DNA of 64,000 bases from Flavobacteriales bacterium 34_180_T64 (GCA_002162765.1 MAAR01000009.1:1-64000), one strand, 5' to 3'; counted from the first letter of the stretch, positions 52,873 to 62,042 are shown. Made by a program: numbers and translations. Notes: generated by a model not told the origin, from the letters alone.

Positions 52873-53475
52873 ATGAAAAATGTATTTCTAGTTTTTTTGT
52901 TGATTCTAATGTATAGTTGTTCGGAACAAAAAGAGCCACTTCCTGGTGAAACTGAATTTCAATTAGAAATGAATGCGAGCTATAAAGACGCACGTACTTC
53001 GCCTTTAAAAGAAAAAGATAGAAAATCGTTTAAAGGACTAGATTTTTTTAAGTTTGATTCGACATATGTGGTTTCTGCTAAACTAGTACGCACTCCAGAT
53101 GAGGAACCTTTTGAAATGAAAACGACTACTGACAGACTTCCCGTTTATGTCAAATATGGTATTGTTGAATTTCTAATTCAGGGCAAGCCATATCAATTGA
53201 ATATTTATCAAAACTTAGATCTATTAAAAAAGGAAGGTTATGAAGATTATCTCTTTTTACCTTTTTTAGATAATACCAATGGTGAGGAATCATATGGTGG
53301 TGGACGTTATGTTGAATGTCGTATTCCTGAAGACGATAATATATCTATAGATTTTAATACGGCTTATAATCCGTATTGTGCTTATAATGCAAAGTATTCT
53401 TGCCCTATTGTTCCTCGAGAAAATTATTTAGATATAGAAGTAAGAGCTGGTGTAAAGGCTTTTGATAAACACTAA
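52873..53475 (+). CDS. DUF1684 lipoprotein
   Basis: This 200-residue protein has a lipoprotein signal (FLVFLLILMYSCSEQKE, Cys near 16). The DUF1684 core follows: KDARTSPLKEKDRKSFKGLDFF, FEMKTTTDRLPVYVKYG, LNIYQNLDLLKKEGYEDYLFLPF (in part), GRYVECRIPEDD, and FNTAYNPYCAYNAKYSCPIVPREN with paired Cys. The family is common in Bacteroidetes and other bacteria; its function is unknown. It is convergent with crcB, overlapping it by four bases. Confidence 0.9.
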   Translation: MKNVFLVFLLILMYSCSEQKEPLPGETEFQLEMNASYKDARTSPLKEKDRKSFKGLDFFKFDSTYVVSAKLVRTPDEEPFEMKTTTDRLPVYVKYGIVEFLIQGKPYQLNIYQNLDLLKKEGYEDYLFLPFLDNTNGEESYGGGRYVECRIPEDDNISIDFNTAYNPYCAYNAKYSCPIVPRENYLDIEVRAGVKAFDKH

Positions 53476-53840
53476 GCTTTAACAAGAAACATACCCAAAA
53501 ACACGGCTAAAAATCCTATCACAAAACTTGCGATTGTGTAAATGGCGAAGCTAGTAAAGTCACCTGATTTTAAGAGTATGTGATTTTCATAGGCAAATGT
53601 TGAAAAAGTAGTAAAACCACCACAGAAACCTGTAGCTAAAAGCAAGGTTTGATTTGAGCTAAGGGTGTTATTTTTCGCAGCTAAACCTAAAATAATTCCG
53701 ATAAGTAAACTGCCAATTATATTGGCGGCAAAGGTTCCATAAGGAATTCCTGTTTCTGCACTATTGAGGTATTTCCCAACAATGTAGCGCAATACGCTAC
53801 CAAATCCACCACCAATAAATACAATTATGAGGTTCTTCAT
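53472..53840 (-). CDS. crcB: Fluoride channel CrcB/Fluc
   Basis: This 122-residue membrane protein has four helices and all Fluc hallmarks: GGGFGSVLRYIVGKYLN, the F-box-like region YGTFAANIIGSLLIGIILG (with the conserved Asn), TGFCGGFTTFSTFAYENHIL and a final helix. Fluc is a dual-topology dimer that expels fluoride. It follows the SRPBCC gene with its ATG directly after that stop codon, so they are probably cotranscribed. I see no fluoride riboswitch between them. Confidence 0.94.
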   Translation of the reverse strand: MKNLIIVFIGGGFGSVLRYIVGKYLNSAETGIPYGTFAANIIGSLLIGIILGLAAKNNTLSSNQTLLLATGFCGGFTTFSTFAYENHILLKSGDFTSFAIYTIASFVIGFLAVFLGMFLVKA

Positions 53841-54863
53841 CTATTCTTTTATGGCAATATAAATTTCTGTGGTCCAATCTTTTGGATTTGGTGTATTCAT
53901 CGGATCTGTAAGATATACTTCGAGCATCGGGCCAGTTTCTGTAAACTCCAAATTATGCTCAGGAATATAGCTCATAGTAGCGTCCCAAGCGACCTTTAGG
54001 TTTTCATAATTTCCTTTTAATGTCGTTTTCACGGCTCTAAAAGGGTTTAGTTGCCCGGTGAGTATATCACTTTCTGTTGTTAAAACTTGAGCGCTTATTG
54101 GTACGCAACATGAAAACATGACACTATTATTCTGCATGTCCCATTTGTGATAACTTATAAAAGGCATTCCTGCTGTACTAATATTATTGTTCTTGACATA
54201 ATCGCCAACTTTTGGCAACATCTCTTGCATTTTAGATTTGAAATCATCCATTTTACATGAGGTGGTATTGTATAAATAAAACCCACCACTGTGCCTTGTA
54301 ATGCCATCTATTTTAACCTCAAAGGTTTTCATATCTGCCACGATGATGCTATCTAGTTTATTTAAGCTTCGTTCATAATGTGGTCCAATTTGTTTTTCCA
54401 TACCACCGCTAATAAACGCAAAAGCCTTAAATCCAAAAGGAAGATCATTTCCGGCAATAGTCCAAGTTACTTCTGTGGTGCCTTCAGCATTGGTATTCAA
54501 TTCCCATGACACGTCCGATTTTGGGAAGTCCGCAAACTGCATTTCTTGTTGAATAAACGTATTTGGTTTTGCATCTACGGTTTTCATAGTGCCTACACCA
54601 TCTTTATCTTCCCAAGAATAAGAACCATTAACGCCACTGGTTTGATCAGAAAGTGTAATTATCAAATTTGGATCAGATTCAGCCCATGATGACCAAGCTT
54701 CCCAAGTTTTAAGATCAATAACATGATTATAAACTACTGCTGCTGGCGCTTGAATTGTTTTGGTACGCTTAACTTCAAAAGAATTGGGTTGCACCGCAAT
54801 ATAAATGGATAAGCCTATAATAAGAATTAGCACTAAAAATAAGATGTACTTAAATGCTTTCAT
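53841..54863 (-). CDS. SRPBCC/GyrI-like effector-binding protein
   Basis: This 340-residue protein begins with a membrane anchor (YILFLVLILIIGLSIYIAV), then a START/SRPBCC domain (about 30-175; KRTKTIQAPAAVVYNHVIDL, WEAWSSWAESDPNL) and a GyrI-like effector-binding domain (about 185-340). It is probably exposed in the periplasm. The pairing of a SRPBCC and an effector-binding domain is common in Bacteroidetes; small hydrophobic ligand binding is likely and the ligand unknown. Confidence 0.85.
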   Translation of the reverse strand: MKAFKYILFLVLILIIGLSIYIAVQPNSFEVKRTKTIQAPAAVVYNHVIDLKTWEAWSSWAESDPNLIITLSDQTSGVNGSYSWEDKDGVGTMKTVDAKPNTFIQQEMQFADFPKSDVSWELNTNAEGTTEVTWTIAGNDLPFGFKAFAFISGGMEKQIGPHYERSLNKLDSIIVADMKTFEVKIDGITRHSGGFYLYNTTSCKMDDFKSKMQEMLPKVGDYVKNNNISTAGMPFISYHKWDMQNNSVMFSCCVPISAQVLTTESDILTGQLNPFRAVKTTLKGNYENLKVAWDATMSYIPEHNLEFTETGPMLEVYLTDPMNTPNPKDWTTEIYIAIKE

Positions 54864-54969
54864 GATGATTAATGAATTGATGTATATTCAAAGATAATAA
54901 AATTTAAATTCTATTTAATGCGTTGAAAATGAGGTATAAACAATTTAAATTGGTGTATGTGAAGCAAAT

Positions 54970-55155
54970 TTATACAAATATATATTTAATTGCGTAAATC
55001 ATAAGTATAAAGGAAATAAAGGCGATCAGCACCCAAATACTACCTTTATAATATTTTCGGTGAAGTTTCAAATCTTTGCGATAGGTGTAAATTAATGCGA
55101 CGATAAATGCAATCGCAAATAAAATTCCAAAAACCCACTGACCTTTTGTAAACAT
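54970..55155 (-). CDS. Small two-helix membrane protein
   Basis: This 61-residue protein starts at MFTKGQWVFGILFAIAFIVA (ATG 55155; an earlier in-frame ATG at 55173 would add six residues). It has helix 1, a conserved basic loop YTYRKDLKLHRKYYKGS and helix 2. I recall near-identical short proteins across Flavobacteriaceae. Function unknown. It is divergent from the MazG-like gene. Confidence 0.72.
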   Translation of the reverse strand: MFTKGQWVFGILFAIAFIVALIYTYRKDLKLHRKYYKGSIWVLIAFISFILMIYAIKYIFV

Positions 55156-55189
55156 ATAGCTATTTTTATGCAAAATTAAGACATTTAAA

Positions 55190-55576
55190 ATGAAGAATAA
55201 AATAGAAGCTGTTAAAGACTTTCATCATGCCTTTAAAATTGGGTTTAGAGAAACGCCAAAAGCAAGTTTAGGGAATGATAAAAACATGCTACGATATAAG
55301 TTAATGCGAGAAGAAAATGAAGAATATCTTGATGCTGCTAACACTGATGATTTAGTTGAGGTCGCGGATGCTCTTGGTGATATGCTTTACATTTTGTGCG
55401 GTACAATTATTGAACATGGTTTACAACATAAGATTGAAGAAGTATTTGACGAAATTCAACGTAGTAATATGAGTAAGTTAGATGCTAACGGTGAGCCAAT
55501 ATACAGAGCAGATGGGAAAGTGCTTAAAGGACCAAATTATTTCAAACCAAATATTGAAGAGATACTAAGTAAGTAA
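55190..55576 (+). CDS. MazG-like nucleotide pyrophosphohydrolase
   Basis: This 128-residue all-alpha NTP pyrophosphohydrolase-like protein has the metal motif LMREENEEYLDAANTDDLVEVADALGDMLYIL in the usual EExxE and ExxD arrangement (residues about 38-68). It ends with a conserved-looking tail (KVLKGPNYFKPNIEEIL). It could hydrolyse non-canonical dNTPs or be related to phosphoribosyl-ATP pyrophosphatase. It shares the terminator at 55584 with the convergent ilvE gene. Confidence 0.85.
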   Translation: MKNKIEAVKDFHHAFKIGFRETPKASLGNDKNMLRYKLMREENEEYLDAANTDDLVEVADALGDMLYILCGTIIEHGLQHKIEEVFDEIQRSNMSKLDANGEPIYRADGKVLKGPNYFKPNIEEILSK

Positions 55577-55583
55577 AAAAAAC

Positions 55584-55604
55584 AAGCCAATTGGCTTCTT
55601 TTTT
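55584..55604. terminator. Terminator between MazG-like and ilvE genes
   Basis: The palindrome AAGCCAATTGGCTT with A run before and CTTTTTTT after can end both converging transcripts. Confidence 0.75.
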
Positions 55605-56674
55605 TATTTTATTTCATGTCTCCAGCCATGTTTATCTTCGGCCAGATTGTGTTGTATACTTAATATTCGATCTTTAATAACATCAGCATAAGAATTTGGT
55701 ATGTCTGGTAAATCGTAAACCTTACCACCATGTTCAAAAGCAGAAATTGGACTAATTACGGCAGCTGTTCCTGCACCAAATATTTCTTTTAGAGACCCAT
55801 TTATCGCGGCTTCTTTAATTTCTGATACTGTTACTCTTCTTACTTCTGTGTCAATACCATCGTCTTGAGCCACTTGTATCACACTTTTTCTAGTAATTCC
55901 ATCTAAAATACGATCGCTAGTTGGTGCAGTTACAAGCGTATCATTAATTCTAAAAAATATATTCATAGTACCAGCTTCTTCAAGATATTCATGTGTACTG
56001 GCATCGGTCCAAATTATTTGTTGAAATCCTTTTTGCTGCGCTAAATTTGTTGGATAAAACTGTGCCGCATAATTTCCAGCTGCTTTGGCAAATCCAACAC
56101 CACCATCAGCCGAACGGCTATATTTTTCAGCAAACAAAACACGTACTTTATCTGTATAATAAGCTTTAGCTGGCGAACAGATAATCATAAATCTATAGGT
56201 GTCAGCAGGTGAAGCAGAAATGGCAGGTTCAGTGGCAATTACAAATGGGCGTATATAAAGTGAGTTCCCTTTGCCAGGTTTAACCCAAGCTTTATCCATT
56301 TTTAAAAGCGTTGTTAAGCCATTAAGGAAATATTCTTTTGGAAATTCAGGCATCGCCAAACGCGCTGCCGATTTATTAATACGGTTATAGTTGTCTTCGG
56401 GTCTAAACAGAAATACGTTTCCATCATCATCTTTATAGGCTTTCATGCCTTCAAAAACAGCTTGTCCATAATGGAATACACGTGCTGAAGGCTCTATAGT
56501 CATGGCTTGATATGGCACTATTTTTGGTTGCTGCCACTCACCGTTTTCAAAATCACAATAAAACATATGATCGGTAAACGTTTTACCGAATGAGAGGTCC
56601 TTGAAATTTACATCATGGATCTTAGAAGTTTCTGATTTTACTATATCGATTTCGGAAGTTGAAATTTTTGTCAT
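55604..56674 (-). CDS. ilvE: Branched-chain amino acid aminotransferase
   Basis: IlvE transfers amino groups in the last step of valine, leucine and isoleucine synthesis, using PLP. The 356-residue protein is of the bacterial/eukaryotic long type. Motifs are YGQAVFEGMKAYKDDDGN, FLFRPEDNYNRINKSAARLAMP (in part), the Lys-containing block VGFAKAAGNYAAQ, and the aromatic region WTDASTHEYLEEAGTMNIFF, with TRKSVIQVAQDDGI near the end. A perfect -7 box lies upstream. Confidence 0.95.
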   Translation of the reverse strand: MTKISTSEIDIVKSETSKIHDVNFKDLSFGKTFTDHMFYCDFENGEWQQPKIVPYQAMTIEPSARVFHYGQAVFEGMKAYKDDDGNVFLFRPEDNYNRINKSAARLAMPEFPKEYFLNGLTTLLKMDKAWVKPGKGNSLYIRPFVIATEPAISASPADTYRFMIICSPAKAYYTDKVRVLFAEKYSRSADGGVGFAKAAGNYAAQFYPTNLAQQKGFQQIIWTDASTHEYLEEAGTMNIFFRINDTLVTAPTSDRILDGITRKSVIQVAQDDGIDTEVRRVTVSEIKEAAINGSLKEIFGAGTAAVISPISAFEHGGKVYDLPDIPNSYADVIKDRILSIQHNLAEDKHGWRHEIK

Positions 56675-56692
56675 TCTATTTTTTATCTATTG

Positions 56693-56700
56693 CAAAAATA
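56693..56700 (-). promoter_or_regulatory. -7 promoter box of ilvE
   Basis: TATTTTTG on the minus strand matches TAnnTTTG, 19 bases before the ilvE ATG at 56674. Confidence 0.65.
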
Positions 56701-56787
56701 CTCAATATTCGTTGCATAAAAAACATAAAGATTTCCTAAAAAATCCATATCTTTAGGGCTCTATTTTTTAACCTTTAATCTTAAATC

Positions 56788-57294
56788 ATGAAGAATTTTT
56801 TAGCCCTAATTTTAGTTGTTTCTCTTGCGTTTTCTTGTAAGTCAAATGATAAAGACAAAGAAGCGAGCGCTCAAGACACTAAAGAAATTACCTATGCTTC
56901 ATTCGGTATGGAAATTAACGATGCCGATGCTTTAGCCGCTAATCGTATGGCAGAACATTACAAAAGTATGAAAGTTGGAGATACAGTAAATTCAAAAATG
57001 ATTGCAATCGTCGATGAAGTATGCCAAGCTAAAGGCTGCTGGATGAAGGTGAGTTTGGAGAATGGTGAACAAGCTATGGTGAAGTTTAAAGATTATGGTT
57101 TTTTTATGCCTAAGGATATTGCAGGAAAGCAAGTTGTAATAAATGGAATGGCTTATGTTAATGAAGTGCCAGTAGATGAGTTACGTCATTATGCTGAGGA
57201 TGCTGGTGATTCTCCTGAAGAAATTGCCAAGATCACAGAACCGAAAAAGACCTTTTCTTTTGAAGCTGATGGTGTTTTATTAAAAGAAGAGTAA
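56788..57294 (+). CDS. DUF4920 lipoprotein
   Basis: This 168-residue protein has a lipoprotein signal (ALILVVSLAFSCKSNDKD, Cys near 17) and the DUF4920 OB-like fold: SKMIAIVDEVCQAKGCWMKVSLENGEQAMVKFKDYGFFMP (in part) with the CxxxxCW motif, and a long C-terminal KTFSFEADGVLLKEE. The two Cys may bind metal or haem. The stop overlaps the start of the next lipoprotein gene (TAATG), so they are coupled. Confidence 0.9.
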   Translation: MKNFLALILVVSLAFSCKSNDKDKEASAQDTKEITYASFGMEINDADALAANRMAEHYKSMKVGDTVNSKMIAIVDEVCQAKGCWMKVSLENGEQAMVKFKDYGFFMPKDIAGKQVVINGMAYVNEVPVDELRHYAEDAGDSPEEIAKITEPKKTFSFEADGVLLKEE

Positions 57295-57731
57295 TGCTTA
57301 AGTTTTTTGGTTTTTTATGTGTATTCGTTGTAATATTCAGTTGTAATTCATCTGAAAAAAGAGCGACCATAATTGATGGAACAAAAACCTATGAGGTCTA
57401 TAAAGGATCTGAAATGACTACATTGATGAAGGCAATGTATGCTTATAACCTACAGCTCAAAAAGGATATTAAACTGGGGAAAACTCCAACTGAATTTCCA
57501 AGAGAATTTTTAAACATTCATACCGCGGAACTTTCTGATTCAAAATCGAGGAATGAGACTTTTGAACAGTTTTCAGGTCAATTTATTGATGCTGAGCAGC
57601 TAGTGTTTATTGAAGATTCTCAGTTGTCTGTAACCGAACGTTATAACAATGCGATAAATCTATGTCTGTCTTGTCATAAAACGGAGTGCACAGGGCCAAT
57701 TCCTAAGATTAAAAAGTTACTCATTAAATAA
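57294..57731 (+). CDS. Haem-motif lipoprotein (Tll0287/DUF3365-like)
   Basis: This 145-residue protein has a lipoprotein signal (LCVFVVIFSCNSSEK, Cys near 17) and one CxxCH haem motif (NLCLSCHKTECTG), with a further Cys beside it. The helical pattern resembles Tll0287/DUF3365 proteins, single-haem sensor-like domains. It follows the DUF4920 gene with one base overlap; mnmD starts five bases after it. A redox partnership with the DUF4920 protein is a guess. Confidence 0.75.
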   Translation: MLKFFGFLCVFVVIFSCNSSEKRATIIDGTKTYEVYKGSEMTTLMKAMYAYNLQLKKDIKLGKTPTEFPREFLNIHTAELSDSKSRNETFEQFSGQFIDAEQLVFIEDSQLSVTERYNNAINLCLSCHKTECTGPIPKIKKLLIK

Positions 57732-57736
57732 AAAGT

Positions 57737-58402
57737 TTGCAAAGAAAAATCATTACTACAGCAGATGGCTCAACTACCATACAAATTGAAGATTGGGATG
57801 AGCAATACCATTCTGTTCATGGTGCCATACAAGAGTCAAATCATGTGTTTATAAAACAGGGTTTGCTTTTTTCATGTGCCGAAAATGATACCCTTTCCAT
57901 TTTAGAAATAGGCTTTGGCACGGGACTCAATGCATTGATTACGTTAATGCATGCGGAACAATTAAACCTTAATATCGACTATGTTGGAATAGAAGCCTAC
58001 CCTGTAAAGTCAGAAGAGTTAAGACAACTCAACTATGTGAAAGAGTTACATGTTGATGCAGCTATCTTTTCTTCGTTGCATGATTCAACTTGGGAAAGCA
58101 GACATGAGATTACCCCATATTTTAATCTCACAAAACAACAAAAACACTTTAAAGATATCGATCAAAAAGACAGCTTTGATCTTATTTATTTTGATGCTTT
58201 TGGTGCACGTGTACAACCCGAACTCTGGACGGAAACTATATTTAAAATTATGTTTGATGCCCTTAAGAATCGAGGTGTTTTAGTGACATATTCTGCAAAA
58301 GGAAGCGTACGTCGTGCCATGCAAGCGGTAGGATTTATTGTAGAACGCTTGGAAGGACCACCTGGGAAAAGAGAAATGCTACGCGCTATTAAAAGTGTTT
58401 AA
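57737..58402 (+). CDS. mnmD: tRNA (mnm5s2U34) methyltransferase MnmD
   Basis: This 221-residue methyltransferase (COG4121, the stand-alone counterpart of the MnmC N-domain) completes 5-methylaminomethyl-2-thiouridine at the wobble position. It has the SAM fold with LEIGFGTGLNALIT, VDYVGIEAYPV-like strands, and the catalytic-site block LIYFDAFGARVQPELWT, ending LEGPPGKREMLRAI. It starts with TTG at 57737; no better start is near. Position five bases behind the haem lipoprotein gene suggests a shared transcript. Confidence 0.9.
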   Translation: MQRKIITTADGSTTIQIEDWDEQYHSVHGAIQESNHVFIKQGLLFSCAENDTLSILEIGFGTGLNALITLMHAEQLNLNIDYVGIEAYPVKSEELRQLNYVKELHVDAAIFSSLHDSTWESRHEITPYFNLTKQQKHFKDIDQKDSFDLIYFDAFGARVQPELWTETIFKIMFDALKNRGVLVTYSAKGSVRRAMQAVGFIVERLEGPPGKREMLRAIKSV

Positions 58403-58489
58403 TCTGATATGCATTGAAGCACTTTCATAATTTAACTTAACATGAAGTTAAATGCTCTTAATAAATATATTTATGATGGTGTCCTTATG

Positions 58490-58497
58490 TAACTTTG
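58490..58497 (+). promoter_or_regulatory. -7 promoter box close to the epimerase start
   Basis: TAACTTTG matches TAnnTTTG and ends seven bases before the ATG at 58505, so the transcript may be leaderless or nearly so. Confidence 0.55.
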
Positions 58498-58504
58498 TTT
58501 GTAA

Positions 58505-59419
58505 ATGAATGAAAAAATTCTCATTACAGGAGCTACAGGCTTAGTTGGTAAAGTTGTTGTTCAGCTTTGTTATCAACGGCAAATCGATGTACATTATTTA
58601 ACCACCTCAAAAACAAAAATGAGTGTGTCAAAACATTACAAAGGCTTTTACTGGAACCCAAAAACCAGTGAAATTGATAGTAAATGTTTTGAAGGTGTAG
58701 ATACCATTATCAATTTGGCTGGTGCATCCATTTCTAAGCGTTGGACAAGCACTTACAAGAAAGTCATTTTAGAAAGCAGAATACAATCTTTGCAATTACT
58801 TAGAGAAACAATAGTCAAGGAACAAATCAAAATTAAGCATTTAATTTCTGCTTCAGCAATTGGTGTCTATCCCGATTCACGTACCAATTATTATGATGAA
58901 GACACGAATCTTAAATCTGATAGTTTTCTGGGTCAAGTTACGCAACAATGGGAACAGGAAGTCGATACGTTTGCAACGCTCGGAATTAAAACCTCAAAAA
59001 TTAGAATAGGCATGGTTTTAGCTAAAGATGGAGGTGCTTTACAGAAAATGTTGAAACCGATAAAACTTTGTGTTGGAGCAGCCTTTGGTTCTGGAGAACA
59101 GTGGCAATCTTGGATACATGTTACCGATTTAGCACGTCTCTTTTTATTTGTAAAACAGTATCAATTGGAAGGTGTATTTAATGGTGTAGCACCAAATCCT
59201 GTCACCAATAAGGAACTCACAAAAGCCATCGCAAAACAATTAGAACGTCCTATGTTATTACCAAACACACCAAAATTCGTATTGCAATTAGCCTTGGGTG
59301 AAATGCATAGTTTGTTATTTGAAAGTCAACGTGTGTCAGCTAAAACCATAGAAGATAAAGGTTTTGAGTTTAAGTATCACCATTTACCGCCCGCACTGAA
59401 TGAGCTTCTAATTAAATAA
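58505..59419 (+). CDS. TIGR01777 family epimerase/NAD-dependent reductase
   Basis: This 304-residue Rossmann protein has the dinucleotide motif ILITGATGLVGKVVVQ, the TIGR01777 markers GFYWNPKTSEID and IINLAGASISKRW, and a catalytic-like SASAIGVYPD (Tyr-x-x-x-type site), with EFKYHHLPPALNELL at the end. The family is close to YfcH and sugar epimerases; the substrate is unknown. Confidence 0.9.
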   Translation: MNEKILITGATGLVGKVVVQLCYQRQIDVHYLTTSKTKMSVSKHYKGFYWNPKTSEIDSKCFEGVDTIINLAGASISKRWTSTYKKVILESRIQSLQLLRETIVKEQIKIKHLISASAIGVYPDSRTNYYDEDTNLKSDSFLGQVTQQWEQEVDTFATLGIKTSKIRIGMVLAKDGGALQKMLKPIKLCVGAAFGSGEQWQSWIHVTDLARLFLFVKQYQLEGVFNGVAPNPVTNKELTKAIAKQLERPMLLPNTPKFVLQLALGEMHSLLFESQRVSAKTIEDKGFEFKYHHLPPALNELLIK

Positions 59420-59430
59420 TGAGCTTTAAA

Positions 59431-61029
59431 TTATTCTTTAATAGCCTTAACTATTCGTGTCGTTTTACCTTCGGATTTTATATTGAAAAAGTAAATACCT
59501 GGTTTTTGATTTGACAAATCAATGTTAATTATTTCAATTGAGGGAGGAATTTTGTCCTTGGTTAAGACTAATTGACCGTTAATTCCATATACAAATACTT
59601 CAATTTCTGAATATGATTTATCCAATGCAATCTTAAAGTTTCCAGTTGATGGGTTTGGGTAGAGCAAAGGTTCATTTATTAAGAAATCATTTAGACCCAA
59701 AGTCCCATTTCCTAAATTTTCATTTCTTGCAATTACTAATGAAATACCTTTACTGAAATCTACAATATCTCCAGCGGCATCAATTTGAGTAGAGCTACTA
59801 TTCTCTATATTAGGATGCTGCAAAGATATGAACAAAAATCGATAGTCAGGTGAAAACGTAATTCCTGTGGGTTCAGATCCAGAGGGAGAGCGTCCAAAAA
59901 CGCGAACTAGTGGAGTTGCCTGGCTATGTCCATTCTCGACTACCCAGATATAGTTTCTTCCTCCATCTTGTAATACCCATAAATTACCTTGTCCATCGAA
60001 TGCTAAATTATCATTTCCGTAACCCCAAGTAGCACTTGAAGTTCCATTTTCATACGATATATCATACGAGGTATTGCCTACATAAGGCTCCATATTTGGA
60101 ACCGATGTCCCAGAAATTGGATCTGAATCTTGAAAACGATATACTAGGTTTTCTCCTTTAACTGCAAAATAGATTAAACCATCTGGTCCAATTTCAACAT
60201 CTTCAATTCCATCAAACACTGTGGCGTTAACATCCGCACTTTGAGTTAAGACAGTATTTCGTTCAGAAGGTGTTGAATTATTTAATAGAATCCAATTACC
60301 TGGTCCATCTTTTGAACCATTATACACATACAGATCTCCAGCACTTAAATCTTGAACGTTGTTAGCTACAAATTTATATAAATAACCAGGGTTTGAATCT
60401 GCTCCTTCATATACTGTTCGCAGATTGCTATGAACAACAATATTTTCATGTCTAAAATTACCCAATGCCCATCTTTTGTCAATGACCGTTTTCGAAACTG
60501 GATCTATTTCTACACACCATCCTAAATCATAATAATTATCATTGTTAGAATCTACTGTGGATATTTGTTCTTCACAAGAAACAAATGTATTCCACGGTGT
60601 TATAGTGCCTGAACAGTTTCTTGCTGTTCCGGCTACACCATCAAAATTTATAGCTTGAGATAATGTAGTTTCCCATAAATCGGAACTCAAATTAAAATTG
60701 ATATTCAATATACTTGCACCTCCAGGAGTGTCTTCTGAATTAATACATAAAAATCCATTTTCACTACTACCACTAATCGGTACATAACCCGTGAAATCAT
60801 TTTTTATTGGAAGTACCCCTCCTTCAGTTAAAGGGTCGCCAGCTTCTATTATTTTTTGAAATATATGGGTGGATGGAATAACAAAATCACTGTTTTGAAC
60901 TAAAGGTTCGACAGAGGTGAAATCCCCAATATCTTGTGCTGATGACTCCATACATAAGCTAATAAAAGATAGAAAAAAGATAACTTTTTTGATGATTTTA
61001 GATATATTTATTATATAAGTTTTCTTCAT
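59431..61029 (-). CDS. Secreted PhoX-like (DUF839) protein with T9SS sorting domain
   Basis: This 532-residue protein has a signal peptide (MESSAQ, about 1-31) and a PhoX/DUF839 beta-propeller (about 70-425; NCSGTITPWNTFVSCEEQIS, WALGNFRHENIVVHSNLRTVYEGAD, ending in PTGITFSPDYRFLFISLQHP). A type A T9SS sorting domain ends it (about 450-532; LLYPNPSTGNFKI, FVYGINGQLVL, PGIYFFNIKS). PhoX is a Ca2+/Fe phosphatase for organic phosphate; whether this member retains all metal ligands is not certain from sight. The nuclease at 26.5 kb could serve the same phosphate-scavenging role. Confidence 0.88.
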   Translation of the reverse strand: MKKTYIINISKIIKKVIFFLSFISLCMESSAQDIGDFTSVEPLVQNSDFVIPSTHIFQKIIEAGDPLTEGGVLPIKNDFTGYVPISGSSENGFLCINSEDTPGGASILNINFNLSSDLWETTLSQAINFDGVAGTARNCSGTITPWNTFVSCEEQISTVDSNNDNYYDLGWCVEIDPVSKTVIDKRWALGNFRHENIVVHSNLRTVYEGADSNPGYLYKFVANNVQDLSAGDLYVYNGSKDGPGNWILLNNSTPSERNTVLTQSADVNATVFDGIEDVEIGPDGLIYFAVKGENLVYRFQDSDPISGTSVPNMEPYVGNTSYDISYENGTSSATWGYGNDNLAFDGQGNLWVLQDGGRNYIWVVENGHSQATPLVRVFGRSPSGSEPTGITFSPDYRFLFISLQHPNIENSSSTQIDAAGDIVDFSKGISLVIARNENLGNGTLGLNDFLINEPLLYPNPSTGNFKIALDKSYSEIEVFVYGINGQLVLTKDKIPPSIEIINIDLSNQKPGIYFFNIKSEGKTTRIVKAIKE

Positions 61030-61094
61030 ATTAAAATTGATGTTAATATGGAATATGTAGTTATACTAAATTAGTGATTTCTAATGAGAAAATT

Positions 61095-61152
61095 AACAGA
61101 TAATTATATAAAAGTCGTTCTATTTAGAACGACTTTTATATAATTATCTGTT
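61095..61152. terminator. Perfect 28-bp inverted repeat between two T9SS genes
   Basis: Left arm 61095-61122 and right arm 61125-61152 are exact reverse complements with a TT spacer. The core is AAGTCGTTCTA/TAGAACGACTT. It lies 11 bp downstream of the 61164 gene's stop and 66 bp upstream of the DUF839 gene. It may act as a terminator in both directions, though the U tract is weak. Confidence 0.7.
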
Positions 61153-61163
61153 GTTTTAGAACG

Positions 61164-62042
61164 CTATTGTTTAATAAAACGCGTTGTAAGTTGATTGCCT
61201 ATACGAATAAAATAGATACCGCTATCTAAATGTTTAATTCTAATAGGAGCATTATCAGAAACTCGTCCTTGAAGAATTTCTTTGCCTAAAACTGAATAAA
61301 TCGAATAGTGTTCTGAGTTTTGAATACCATTAATGTGAAGCACATCTGTACTTGGATTAGGAGAAACACTTAGTGTGTTTTGCGAATCTGCATCGTCGAT
61401 AGATAAAGTAGATCCTAAAACCCAACTAAAGGTATCAAGAGCCATATAGTCTAAGTTGCCAGTACTATCAATAACTAATTCGTCTATTTTTACCAAAGAG
61501 TAATCTGAGCTTCCTTCGGTAGCAAAGTCGATAAATGTAAAGCCATTATTAGGAGTAAAAGTTGTTGGGCTAGCAAATCCAGAACTCTTTGTAAAAAAGT
61601 ATTGAATTACTCCATTTCTTATACCTGTAAATGTAACATCTCCTGAATGTACACCAATAGCTCTAGTTGAACAAAAAAGATATAGCGAATTGACCGCTAT
61701 ATCAACGCTGCCTGCGGTTGTAATTGTAAAACTACTGCCATTATCTTCTCCATTGTGATCGGTATCTCCTGTATTGTCAATAAATTTTTGATCAATACTT
61801 GTTCCGTTCCAGCCACATCCTATACAGGAGTCTGAAGAACCTCCTGAGAAATATCCGTGTTCAAAAACATTATAAGTTTCTCCAACAGAACTCGATAAAT
61901 TGAATGTTAAGCCGGTATTAACAAATGAAGATGATCCCGCAGGATCTGTTTCAAAATCTTCAAGATTTTGAGCAAATAAAACTTGGACGTTTAATGCTAA
62001 TAGACAAAATAGTAAAAATTTTAATGTGTAGTTTTTTTTCAT
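61164..62042 (-). CDS. Secreted protein with type A T9SS sorting domain
   Basis: This 292-residue protein starts at ATG 62042 (MKKNYTLKFLLFCLLALNVQ; an earlier in-frame ATG at 62081 is not needed). The signal ends LFAQ. The mature region up to about 210 (DFETDPAGSSSFVNTGLTF, SDSCIGCGWNGTSID) is a beta-rich domain I do not recognise, rather like PEP-CTERM-type or lectin-like folds. A sorting domain ends it (about 222-292; LSVSPNPSTDVLHINGI, YSVLGKEILQG, LDSGIYFIRI, FIKQ). Confidence 0.85.
   Translation of the reverse strand: MKKNYTLKFLLFCLLALNVQVLFAQNLEDFETDPAGSSSFVNTGLTFNLSSSVGETYNVFEHGYFSGGSSDSCIGCGWNGTSIDQKFIDNTGDTDHNGEDNGSSFTITTAGSVDIAVNSLYLFCSTRAIGVHSGDVTFTGIRNGVIQYFFTKSSGFASPTTFTPNNGFTFIDFATEGSSDYSLVKIDELVIDSTGNLDYMALDTFSWVLGSTLSIDDADSQNTLSVSPNPSTDVLHINGIQNSEHYSIYSVLGKEILQGRVSDNAPIRIKHLDSGIYFIRIGNQLTTRFIKQ

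Noticed and set aside
53841..53860. Fluoride riboswitch before crcB
   Set aside because: The upstream gene abuts crcB, leaving no leader to hold a riboswitch.
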